The notes under the pieces: generated by a model
The model's input: only the letters and a program-made list of their open reading frames with translations
Databases searched by the model: none
What the model was told of the DNA's origin: nothing
Origin: Betaproteobacteria bacterium
GTDB taxonomy: Bacteria > Pseudomonadota > Gammaproteobacteria > Burkholderiales > Rhodocyclaceae
Assembly (NCBI GenBank): GCA_009782565.1
Contig: WRIU01000005.1
Span: 1-64,000, forward strand
Direction of reading: 5' to 3'
Length of the DNA: 64,000 nt
Shown here: positions 55,671 to 63,499 of the stretch, piece by piece
Layout: each line of letters begins with the position of its first letter
Position numbering within the stretch: the first letter of the stretch is position 1
Program-made: the position numbers and the translations under genes

Positions 55671-56513
55671 TCACTTCTGACGGCGGCGGCGCTTCGCGGC
55701 TACGCCCACAATGCCAAGCCCCGCCAGCAGCATGGCCCAGGTTTCGGGTTCGGGGATGGAGGGGGTGACACCGGGATTGGGGCAATTCGCTCCGCAGGAA
55801 AAAGCCGAAAGCGATCCAATGAAAATACCACTATCATAAATCGCGTCGCCGACATCAGCGATAGCAATAGTCAGCGTATGAACGGTGACGTTCGGATCAA
55901 GCAATGCAACGAGCGAATACGCATGAGTTTTGCCGTTATATCCAAGGTCAAAACCATTTGTATAATCGCCTTCCGTAGCTATGACAGGCGAACCATCAGA
56001 AAACGCAGCGTAGTTCACCCCGTCAACGAAAAATCCAAAAACGTCCCTATACTGCGAACCTGGGTATACGTAAAGAGGATACTCATTCGAACCCAGGACA
56101 AAACTCGTCGAGATTGCACTCATGGAGTCATCATTGACTGTGAACTGGAAGGTCAACACATTCTGGTCGTAAGTCAGAGAAGTTGGAACACCAGCAATCA
56201 ATGCCAACTGGGCATTCGAACCGGTACCTGTCTCAACATGAGACCAGTCACGATAAAGAGCATCTCCGGTAGTCATAAGAATACCGTCCGGAACCTGCCC
56301 GAGTCCGGTATAGATGCCGGCTTGTGTAGTAGTGCCGATGTACTGCACACTTCCTTCAATGATGGCGATGCCGCTATCAGAGCCGACAAACGCTTCAGCG
56401 AGCGTCTCCGGTGTCGCAGCGGTGACGGTTACTGCAGATGCCGAAGGCATCGCCAGTATAAAGACTGGCCCAAGAATCAGCGATGAAACCACTCTTGGCA
56501 TGATTTTCTTCAT
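55671..56513 (-). CDS. PEP-CTERM sorted exported protein
   Basis: 280 aa. Signal peptide (residues 1-27, PSASA), an N-terminal half like the choice-of-anchor L type domain (GSDSGIAIIEGSVQYIG, GLGQVPDGILMTTGDA, LTFQFTVNDDSMSAISTSFVLGSNEY, FGFFVDGVNYA), and a C-terminal sorting signal PEPETWAMLLAGLGIVGVAA followed by RRRRQK. The signal would be processed by an exosortase system, which is not in this window. Likely surface or matrix-associated. Single gene with AT-rich DNA upstream. Confidence 0.9.
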   Translation of the reverse strand: MKKIMPRVVSSLILGPVFILAMPSASAVTVTAATPETLAEAFVGSDSGIAIIEGSVQYIGTTTQAGIYTGLGQVPDGILMTTGDALYRDWSHVETGTGSNAQLALIAGVPTSLTYDQNVLTFQFTVNDDSMSAISTSFVLGSNEYPLYVYPGSQYRDVFGFFVDGVNYAAFSDGSPVIATEGDYTNGFDLGYNGKTHAYSLVALLDPNVTVHTLTIAIADVGDAIYDSGIFIGSLSAFSCGANCPNPGVTPSIPEPETWAMLLAGLGIVGVAAKRRRRQK

Positions 56514-56673
56514 AGATCCCTCACGTTGTTAGTTGACACAGGCAAAAAATCTTGTGCAGTTTATCACTGCAAAACTAAAAATCAACCGTACTATGTAAAA
56601 ACATTAACGACAATACAATATGTAAAATGCTTTTAGCAAAAAGGCATTAGCGAATAAATCAAACTAAAACATG

Positions 56674-56719
56674 TTGACATACATTTCATAAAATTATATA
56701 TTGTAATAATATATATTAT
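56674..56719 (+). promoter_or_regulatory. Promoter and palindromic operator of the sulfane-sulfur operon
   Basis: TTGACA (56674-56679), 17-bp spacer, TATATT (56697-56702): a near-consensus sigma-70 promoter. A 14-bp perfect palindrome ATAATATATATTAT (56706-56719) covers the expected start site, just 12 bp before the ArsR-family start codon, a good place for autorepression. Confidence 0.7.
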
Positions 56720-56731
56720 ATAAACATCTTC

Positions 56732-57058
56732 ATGCCCAAAATCCGACTGACCCCGTTACAAATGAAAGCCCAGGCAAAAAAGGCCGTGTCGCTGTTAAAG
56801 TTGCTCGGCAATGAAGATCGTCTGCTTTTGCTTTGCCAGCTTGCCCAAGAGGAATGCAGCGTTGGGCAACTGGAAGAAATGCTGGAAATTCGCCAACCCA
56901 CCTTGTCGCAACAATTAGGGGTATTGCGCCTTGCCGGGTTGGCCGCGACGCGCAGGGAAGGCAAACAGGTTTATTACCGCATGGCGGACGAAGCGGCCAT
57001 TGCCGTAATCGACACGCTTTACGCGCTATATTGCAACGAACAGGATGGGCAACCATGA
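56732..57058 (+). CDS. ArsR-family persulfide-responsive repressor (BigR/SqrR-like)
   Basis: 108 aa winged-helix repressor: LLKLLGNEDRLLLLCQLAQEE, CSVGQLEEMLEIRQPTLSQQLGVLRLAGLAATRREGKQVYYRM. Cys35 and Cys101 (ALYCNEQ) are 66 residues apart, the same spacing as the two redox Cys of BigR and SqrR that form a tetrasulfide link with persulfides; Cys42 is extra. Metal-binding motifs of ArsR/CadC are absent. Overlaps the transporter gene by ATGA and heads a sulfur operon, so persulfide sensing is the best inference. Confidence 0.85.
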   Translation: MPKIRLTPLQMKAQAKKAVSLLKLLGNEDRLLLLCQLAQEECSVGQLEEMLEIRQPTLSQQLGVLRLAGLAATRREGKQVYYRMADEAAIAVIDTLYALYCNEQDGQP

Positions 57059-57483
57059 CTATTGATTGGGTTCATTTCACCTTTTGGCAATCGCTGTTGG
57101 GAGGCATGCTGATTGGTTTGGCGGCAAGCTTGCTGATTCTGCTGAATGGGCAGGTCGCGGGCATCAGCGGCATCGTCGGTAAGCTGTTCAATATCAGGCA
57201 GGGGGCGTGGCGTTGGGCGTTTGTCGTGGGGCTGTTGCTGTCGCCTTATCTGTTCCGCCTCTTCTCTGCGTTGCCCGCTGTGCAGTTTGATCTGAGTTGG
57301 CCGGTTTATCTGGTTGCCGGGTTTATGGTCGGGTTGGGCAGCCGATTGGGGTCTGGGTGCACTAGCGGGCATGGCGTCTGCGGCCTGTCGCGTTTATCGA
57401 AGCGTTCGTTGGTGGCGACACTGGTTTTTATGGGAACGGGGTTTATTACGGTATACGTTGCCCGTCATTTGATCGGAGGGTGA
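57055..57483 (+). CDS. YeeE/YedE-type sulfur transporter, first half
   Basis: 142 aa membrane protein with four spans. Contains the family signature GLGSRLGSGCTSGHGVCGLSRLSKRSL, where the Cys residues pass thiosulfate or sulfane sulfur in TsuA-like proteins. Full-length YeeE has both halves in one chain; here the second half is the next gene, as in the PmpA/PmpB pair. ATG at 57055 overlaps the repressor stop. Confidence 0.88.
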   Translation: MTIDWVHFTFWQSLLGGMLIGLAASLLILLNGQVAGISGIVGKLFNIRQGAWRWAFVVGLLLSPYLFRLFSALPAVQFDLSWPVYLVAGFMVGLGSRLGSGCTSGHGVCGLSRLSKRSLVATLVFMGTGFITVYVARHLIGG

Positions 57484-57484
57484 G

Positions 57485-57898
57485 ATGCCACTTTTTACCG
57501 CAGCCCTGGCAGGCGTGATTTTCGGATTCGGTTTGCTTCTTTCCGGAATGGCAAACCCTGAAAAAGTACAGGGGTTCCTGGATTTGGCCGGACATTGGGA
57601 CCCTTCTTTGGCAATGGTCATGGCCGGGGCCATCGCCGTTGGATTCTTTGGGTTTGCCATTGCCAAACGCCGGACACATTCACTATTGGAACAGCCAATG
57701 CAGTTGCCCACAGCAACCGTGATCGACCGCAAGCTGCTTATCGGCAGCGCGCTGTTCGGCATTGGTTGGGGACTGGCTGGCGTCTGCCCCGGTCCGGCAC
57801 TGGTCACACTGGCAATGGGAATTCCGCAGGCAATCGTTTTTGTTGTTGCGATGCTGGTCGGCATGCAGTTACATCATTTCACGCAGAAATCATCATAG
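57485..57898 (+). CDS. YeeE/YedE-type sulfur transporter, second half
   Basis: 137 aa with four hydrophobic segments. FGFGLLLSGMANPEKVQGFLDLAG and GIGWGLAGVCPGPALVTLA with the conserved Cys match the C-terminal half of YeeE (PmpB-like). One nt after its partner; together they should form the sulfur-compound channel. Followed 11 nt later by the CoA-disulfide reductase. Confidence 0.88.
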   Translation: MPLFTAALAGVIFGFGLLLSGMANPEKVQGFLDLAGHWDPSLAMVMAGAIAVGFFGFAIAKRRTHSLLEQPMQLPTATVIDRKLLIGSALFGIGWGLAGVCPGPALVTLAMGIPQAIVFVVAMLVGMQLHHFTQKSS

Positions 57899-57909
57899 GA
57901 GACAAGATC

Positions 57910-59586
57910 ATGACTAAGAAACTGGTAATCGTAGGCGGCGTCGCTGGTGGCGCATCGGCTGCGGCACGGGCAAGGCGCTTAAGCGAAACCGCAGAAATCG
58001 TCATGCTGGAACGCGGCCCTTTTGTGTCTTTTGCCAACTGCGGCCTGCCTTATCACATTAGCGGCGAAATTGAGAGCCGTAACGCACTGCTGCTGCATAC
58101 GCCGGAGTCCCTGCGCGCCCGTTTCAATATCGACTCGCGTACACAGCATGAGGTCATATCAATCGACCGAGCGGCGAAAACCGTGACGGTGCGGGACCTT
58201 TGCGCTGAACGGGAGTACGTCGAGCATTACGATACGTTGCTCCTCGCTCCCGGCGCTGCGCCGATACGCCCGCCGCTTCCGGGTATCGACGATCCGCGCG
58301 TGCTGACACTACGCAATATCCCCGACATGGATCAGATAATGGCGGCACTTGACGCCCAGGTACGCCGGGTGTGTGTCGTCGGCGCAGGTTTCATCGGCCT
58401 GGAAATGATCGAGGCATTGCGGCACAGGGGTCTGGAAGTCACGTTGATCGAACGCGACCCGCAGATAATGGCACCGCTGGACGCGGAAATGACCGCTCCC
58501 TTGCTTGAGGCGCTGCAAAGGCAGCAGGTGAAATTGCACATTGGGGACGGTCTGGCGGCTATTGAGCCGAATCCGCAGTTGCAGTTGACGCTCTCTTCCG
58601 GCACTCGGGTCGAAACCGACCTGGTGGTGCTGGCGATAGGGGTCCGCCCGGAAAACAAACTGGCCCTGGACGCCGGGCTGACATTGGGTGTCGGCGGCTC
58701 GATTGCCGTGAACGCGCGGCAACAGACTTCTGATCCGGACATTTACGCGGTCGGCGACGCGGTGCAGGTCAGGCATGTCGTCAACGGCCATCCCGTTATC
58801 CTGCCTTTGGCCGGTCCGGCCAATCGGCAAGGGCGGATCGCAGCCGATGTCATCTTCGGCAAACAGGCGTCGTACCGGGGTTCACAGGGGACGGCCATCT
58901 GCAAACTGTTCGAGATGACGGCAGGCGCGACAGGTTTGAACGAGAAAGCGCTCAAAGCGGCAGACATGCCGTATCGCAAAATTTTTATTCATGTCAACGA
59001 CCATGCCGGTTATTACCCCGGCGCAAAACAGGTGAGCCTCAAACTGCTGTTTTCGGAAGAGACAGGGCGCGTTCTTGGCGCGCAGGCTGTTGGCGAGAGC
59101 GGCGTGGATAAGCGGCTCGATGTGCTGGCAACCGCTATTCAGGCGCAAATGACCGTCGATGATTTGGCCGAAATGGAACTGAGTTACGCGCCGCCCTATG
59201 GGGTCGCCAAAGACCCGGTCAACATCGCCGGGATGGCGGCTCAAAATCTTATCGCCGGACTTTCTTCGCTCATCGACCCGGAAGAACTGGATGCCGCAAT
59301 ATCGGCTGGCGCGGCCTTGATCGACCTTCGCCAACCCGATGAATTGCGCCAGGGCCAGATTCCAGGAGCAGAGAATTTGCCGCTGCCGCAACTGCGCGCG
59401 CAAACACAGTTGCCAAAAGACGCGCCAGTGATCGTGTATTGCCAGGTTGGATTGCGCGGCTATGTCGGGCAGCGCCAGTTACAGCAGCGGGGATACTCAG
59501 TACGCAATCTGAACGGCGGGTTCCGTACCTGGAAAATGGCGCAAACCGCCAAGAGCTTCTCCGGCAAAGGCAACTCGGAGGGCTGA
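57910..59586 (+). CDS. CoA-disulfide/persulfide reductase with C-terminal rhodanese
   Basis: 558 aa flavoprotein. FAD site LVIVGGVAGGASAAARARR, active Cys in FVSFANCGLPYHISG, NAD site VCVVGAGFIGLEMIEAL, FAD-binding DIYAVGDAV, dimerisation domain to about 450, then a rhodanese domain (about 465-550) with Cys in VIVYCQVGLRGY. CoADR-RHD enzymes reduce CoA persulfide or polysulfide with NADH. ATG at 57910 follows TAGGAGAC. Last gene of the persulfide-regulated operon, giving it a role in sulfane-sulfur detoxification or use. Confidence 0.9.
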   Translation: MTKKLVIVGGVAGGASAAARARRLSETAEIVMLERGPFVSFANCGLPYHISGEIESRNALLLHTPESLRARFNIDSRTQHEVISIDRAAKTVTVRDLCAEREYVEHYDTLLLAPGAAPIRPPLPGIDDPRVLTLRNIPDMDQIMAALDAQVRRVCVVGAGFIGLEMIEALRHRGLEVTLIERDPQIMAPLDAEMTAPLLEALQRQQVKLHIGDGLAAIEPNPQLQLTLSSGTRVETDLVVLAIGVRPENKLALDAGLTLGVGGSIAVNARQQTSDPDIYAVGDAVQVRHVVNGHPVILPLAGPANRQGRIAADVIFGKQASYRGSQGTAICKLFEMTAGATGLNEKALKAADMPYRKIFIHVNDHAGYYPGAKQVSLKLLFSEETGRVLGAQAVGESGVDKRLDVLATAIQAQMTVDDLAEMELSYAPPYGVAKDPVNIAGMAAQNLIAGLSSLIDPEELDAAISAGAALIDLRQPDELRQGQIPGAENLPLPQLRAQTQLPKDAPVIVYCQVGLRGYVGQRQLQQRGYSVRNLNGGFRTWKMAQTAKSFSGKGNSEG

Positions 59587-59629
59587 CGATACCTGTACAG
59601 ACTATTCGATTACCTCACCATGTTCATGT

Positions 59630-60775
59630 ATGCTCGCCGCGATGAACGCTTCCGACGATGCCCGCTTCGAGCTGCATGATGAAGGAAGCGTCCCCAAGCT
59701 GTGTGTCAGCGGCGCGTGGACGCTTTCTCATTATCTGGCGCTCGCGCCACGGATTGCCAGCCTGCGCGGACGAATCAGGCCGGGAGTGAAAATCGACTTC
59801 TCCGCCCTCACGGCGCTGGATACCGCTGGCGCGCGACTGTTGTGCGAACTCGTCGGGACGGAAGGGCTGAAAGGCGCACTCATTGACGCCGCACTCACGC
59901 CGGAGCGGCGCGTGTTGCTGGAAACGGTGGCCTCCACGCCCGCCGTGCCCATCAGGCCGCCTGCCAGGGGATACCATTTCGGCGACCTGCTCGCGCGTAT
60001 CGGCAAAGCAGCGTCCGCATTCTGGAATCACACGGTGGGTCTGCTCGGCTTCATCGGGCTTACGCTCGAAAAACTGACACGCACGGCCTGGCGGCCTCGG
60101 CGCTGGCGCGTGGCAGCCACCATCGCCCAGTTGGAACGAATCGGCTTCGATGCTGTGCCCATTGTGGCCTTGCTGACCTTCCTCATCGGCGCGGTGGTCG
60201 CCTTTCTCGGCGCAACGGTGCTGACGGAGTTCGGAGCAACGATCTACACAGTCAGTCTGGTCTCGTATTCTTTCCTGCGGGAATTCGGAGTGTTTCTCGC
60301 GGCCATTCTGGTTGCCGGGCGAACGTCGAGCGCCTTCGCGGCTCAGATTGGCTCGATGCGCGCCAATGAGGAAATCGACGCGATTCGCGTGCTCGGTCTC
60401 GACCCGGTGGAATGGCTGGTACTTCCAAGGGTACTGGCAATGATGCTGGCTCTGCCGATTCTCGCGTTCATCGCGATGATCTGCGGCATCGCGGGTGGCA
60501 TGGTCGTTTGCGCGTTGCACCTAAATATCTCGCCGGGAATGTTTCTTTCGCTGTTCTCCAATGATATTGAGATGCGGCATTTCCTTGTCGGTATCGGGAA
60601 AGCACCGATATTCGCTTTCCTGATCGCCTCCATCGGATGCCTGGAAGGCTTCCGGGTGAGTGGCAGCGCGCAGTCGGTTGGCGAACACACGACTTCGGCG
60701 GTAGTGCAGTCGATCTTCACGGTCATCGTAGTCGACGCCATCGCAGCCCTATTCTGCATGGAGATGGGCTGGTGA
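59630..60775 (+). CDS. mlaE: MlaE-family permease with N-terminal STAS domain
   Basis: 381 aa inner-membrane permease of a phospholipid-type MCE transporter. Residues 15-120 form a STAS-like domain (KIDFSALTALDTAGARLLCEL), the role filled by separate MlaB in E. coli; the MlaE part follows (VALLTFLIGAVVAFLGATVLTEFGA, EFGVFLAAILVAGRTSSAFAAQIGSMRANEEIDAIRVLGLDP). The start is uncertain between 59630 and 59642. GTGA overlap with the ATPase gene. Confidence 0.9.
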   Translation: MLAAMNASDDARFELHDEGSVPKLCVSGAWTLSHYLALAPRIASLRGRIRPGVKIDFSALTALDTAGARLLCELVGTEGLKGALIDAALTPERRVLLETVASTPAVPIRPPARGYHFGDLLARIGKAASAFWNHTVGLLGFIGLTLEKLTRTAWRPRRWRVAATIAQLERIGFDAVPIVALLTFLIGAVVAFLGATVLTEFGATIYTVSLVSYSFLREFGVFLAAILVAGRTSSAFAAQIGSMRANEEIDAIRVLGLDPVEWLVLPRVLAMMLALPILAFIAMICGIAGGMVVCALHLNISPGMFLSLFSNDIEMRHFLVGIGKAPIFAFLIASIGCLEGFRVSGSAQSVGEHTTSAVVQSIFTVIVVDAIAALFCMEMGW

Positions 60776-61560
60776 GCGCGGCGTGGGCAGACGGACATTC
60801 CGGGATCGTCGCGCAGGCGCGCGGGGTGCGTAATTGCTTCGGCGCGCAGACGGTACATGAAGGGCTCGATCTGGACGTGCTGCGCGGCGAAGTGCTCGCC
60901 GTGGTCGGTGGCTCTGGCACGGGCAAGTCGGTGCTGCTACGTACGCTCGTCGGCCTGAACCGCCCCGCCGCCGGTTCGGTGCGCTTGTTCGGGCAGGATG
61001 TGTACGCGCCTGAAACGCAGGGCAACACCGGACTGGCGCGGCGCGTCGGGGTACTGTTCCAGCAGGGGGCGCTTTTCTCTTCGCTTACGGTGCTGGAAAA
61101 CGTCGCCCTGCCCCTGATCGAACATGCCCGTCTGCCTGTCGCCGAGGCTATACGGCTGGCCGCACTCAAGATCGCGCTGGCGGGCCTGCCAGCCGACGCG
61201 GGCGGCAAATTGCCCCTAAAGCTTTCGGGCGGCATGATAAAACGCGCAGCGCTCGCCCGCGCCCTGGCGCTCGACCCGGATATTCTTTTTCTCGATGAAC
61301 CCACCGCCGGACTGGACCCCGTCGGCGCGGCGGCATTCGATCAGTTGATCCTGACCCTGCGCGGCGCTCTGGGACTGACCGTTTTCCTGGTCACGCATGA
61401 TCTGGATACACTCTATGCCATTGCCGACCGGGTCGCGGTGCTGGCGAACAGGCGCGTACTGGCCAATGACCGGCTGGAGGCAGTCGCCGCCATCGACGAT
61501 GCATGGATACAGGATTATTTCCACGGCCCGCGTGGCCGCGCCGCGCAAGCGGCGCATTAG
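60772..61560 (+). CDS. mlaF: MlaF-family ABC ATPase
   Basis: 262 aa. Walker A GGSGTGKSVLLRTLVG, signature LSGGMIKRAALARAL (the GGM form typical of MlaF), Walker B ILFLDEPTAGLDP, THDLD. The GTG at 60772 overlaps the permease stop and gives a normal N-terminus (RNCFGAQTVHEGLDLDVLRGEV). Powers lipid movement between membranes. Confidence 0.92.
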   Translation: MSAAWADGHSGIVAQARGVRNCFGAQTVHEGLDLDVLRGEVLAVVGGSGTGKSVLLRTLVGLNRPAAGSVRLFGQDVYAPETQGNTGLARRVGVLFQQGALFSSLTVLENVALPLIEHARLPVAEAIRLAALKIALAGLPADAGGKLPLKLSGGMIKRAALARALALDPDILFLDEPTAGLDPVGAAAFDQLILTLRGALGLTVFLVTHDLDTLYAIADRVAVLANRRVLANDRLEAVAAIDDAWIQDYFHGPRGRAAQAAH

Positions 61561-61591
61561 CGCAGGCCATAAAAAAGAGAGGGCTTCAAGC

Positions 61592-62524
61592 ATGGAAACC
61601 CGCGCGCATCACCTGTTGATCGGCCTTTTTACCGTTTTCATGACAGGGGCGGTGCTCATCTTCGCCCTGTGGATGGGCACAGGTTTCAATAAAGGCCATC
61701 ACGAAACCTACGATGTGCTGTTCGACGAAGCCGTCTCAGGGCTCTCGAAAGGCAGCACGGTGGAATTCAAGGGCATCCGGATCGGCACGGTTGACGATTT
61801 GCGGCTCGACCCCGCCAACCCACGCCAGGTACGCGCCCGTGTCCGCGTCGATGCCAGCGCGCCAATTTATGCCGATACCCGCGCGCGGCTGCATACGACG
61901 AGCATTACCGGCTTATCGACAATCCGCCTCACCGAAGGCAGTGGAGAGCCCTTGAAGCCACGCTCCGGCGAAATTCCGGTCATCCCCACGGAAGCCTCTT
62001 CATTGGGTAAACTGCTCGATAGCAGTGAAGACGTCGTTTCCAACGCCAATGATGTCTTGGTGCACATGCAGGCGTTGCTCTCCGAACGCAATCTCACCCA
62101 CATCGAGCGCATACTGAACAATCTCGAACTTGCCACAGGTACGCTCGCCAATGGCCGCGAGGATTTGCGCCAGACATTGACCCAGCTTTCCCACACCAGC
62201 GCACAAGCCAACACGGTACTCACTGAAGCCTCGCAATTGATGCAAAACGCCAACCGTCTGCTCGATGGGCCGGGAAAAAGCGCGTTCAACAGCGCGCAAC
62301 GCTCGATGACGGCACTCGAACGTACCACACAGACCCTCGATAAATTGTTCGCCGACAACCGTACCCCGCTCGACTCGGGTTTCAAATCCATTTCCGAGCT
62401 CGGCCCTGCCGTCACCGAACTGCGCGCCACCCTCACGTCCCTACGCATGGTCGTCCGTCGCCTCGAAGAGCGCCCCGCCGACTACCTCCTTGGGCGGGAG
62501 CCCGCACGGGAGTTCAAACCATGA
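61592..62524 (+). CDS. mlaD: MlaD-type MCE-domain protein
   Basis: 310 aa. One N-terminal membrane span (LLIGLFTVFMTGAVLIFALWM) and an MCE domain (about 40-125; DEAVSGLSKGSTVEFKGIRIGTVDDLRL, ITGLSTIRLT). A long helical tail (about 135-290) is more like PqiB/Mce tails than short E. coli MlaD. Substrate-binding ring of the transporter; overlaps the lipoprotein gene by 4 nt. Confidence 0.9.
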   Translation: METRAHHLLIGLFTVFMTGAVLIFALWMGTGFNKGHHETYDVLFDEAVSGLSKGSTVEFKGIRIGTVDDLRLDPANPRQVRARVRVDASAPIYADTRARLHTTSITGLSTIRLTEGSGEPLKPRSGEIPVIPTEASSLGKLLDSSEDVVSNANDVLVHMQALLSERNLTHIERILNNLELATGTLANGREDLRQTLTQLSHTSAQANTVLTEASQLMQNANRLLDGPGKSAFNSAQRSMTALERTTQTLDKLFADNRTPLDSGFKSISELGPAVTELRATLTSLRMVVRRLEERPADYLLGREPAREFKP

Positions 62525-63237
62525 TTTTCTACCGCGTTTGCCGCGCCACTCTCCGCATCTTTCGTATCTTTCGCCTTTACGCGCTCTGCGCCCTGCCGCT
62601 TGCGGCCTGTACGATCCTGCCCGCACCAGAACCCGTAGACATCTACCTGCTACCTGCCTCGGCCAGTAACCCAACGCGCGCCGACAGAGCCTTGCGTTCC
62701 TGGTCGCTACGCATCACCCGGCCGGACTCGAGCGGGCAATTGCTCAGTCAGCGTATACTTGTCATCCCGGAACCGAACCGGGTAAGCGTCTACAAAGGCG
62801 CAAACTGGCATGAGCCTGCCGCACTCCTGATGCGCGGCCGCCTGTTCGATGCCTTCAGGACGGATGGGCGCGTAAACGCCCTGTCCATTGAAGAAATGCG
62901 AACTTTTGCCGACTATGAAATCAGCAGCGAACTCGGCGCTTTTCACAGTGAATACCGACAGGGCGACGACTCCCCGGAAGCCGTGATCAAGCTCGATACC
63001 CGCCTGATTGACACCGCCAGCCGCCGCATCGTCGCCAGCCGCGCGTTTGAAGCGCGGGAAGCTGCCGCAGACGGTACGATCCCCGCCGTGGTCGCCGCCT
63101 TTGGCCGGGCAGCCGACAGGCTCTCCTCCGAACTAGTGACCTGGGCCATTGCCGGAGCCGACGCGGCGCATCAACTGGAAACGGCAGCCGAACCCCTGCC
63201 GGTCAGGGAAGGAGCCCCTGAAGCCCCGGCTCCTTAA
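62521..63237 (+). CDS. ABC-type transport auxiliary lipoprotein (PqiC-like)
   Basis: 238 aa. Signal peptide with lipobox LAAC (Cys30 region) and the ABC_trans_aux layout: VDIYLLPASA, WSLRITRPDSSGQLLSQRILVIPEPNRVSVYKGANWHEPAALLMRGRLFDAFR. Outer-membrane lipoprotein predicted to work with the MCE protein, as PqiC does with PqiB. Ends in a Pro/Ala/Glu tail. Confidence 0.88.
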   Translation: MIFYRVCRATLRIFRIFRLYALCALPLAACTILPAPEPVDIYLLPASASNPTRADRALRSWSLRITRPDSSGQLLSQRILVIPEPNRVSVYKGANWHEPAALLMRGRLFDAFRTDGRVNALSIEEMRTFADYEISSELGAFHSEYRQGDDSPEAVIKLDTRLIDTASRRIVASRAFEAREAAADGTIPAVVAAFGRAADRLSSELVTWAIAGADAAHQLETAAEPLPVREGAPEAPAP

Positions 63238-63254
63238 TCCTTCTTCTTTTCTTC

Positions 63255-63485
63255 TTACTTGTGCCGGATGAAAAACTCGTATGTGCTATCCGGCATCTCC
63301 GTTTGCTGTAGCAACTCGTGCCCGGTCTGACGGGTAAAGGCTTCAAAGTCCTTGACCGAAGAGGGATCGGTAGCGAGTACGCGCACGATCCGCCCGCCGG
63401 ATACCTCAGAGAGCGCCTTTTTGAGCCTCAGAACCGGCAGTGGGCAATTCAGCCCGCGCGCATCGACTTCCTTATCAAACTCCAT
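63255..63485 (-). CDS. tusA: TusA-family sulfur carrier protein
   Basis: 76 aa SirA/TusA fold. VDARGLNCPLPVLRLKKAL holds the CPxP motif whose Cys carries persulfide. The ATG at 63485 is preferred because GGAGAAGAGA precedes it; an ATG at 63500 would add five residues and overlap the upstream stop. Could hand sulfur to tRNA thiolation or other pathways. Confidence 0.9.
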   Translation of the reverse strand: MEFDKEVDARGLNCPLPVLRLKKALSEVSGGRIVRVLATDPSSVKDFEAFTRQTGHELLQQTEMPDSTYEFFIRHK

Positions 63486-63499
63486 TCTCTTCTCCGTCA

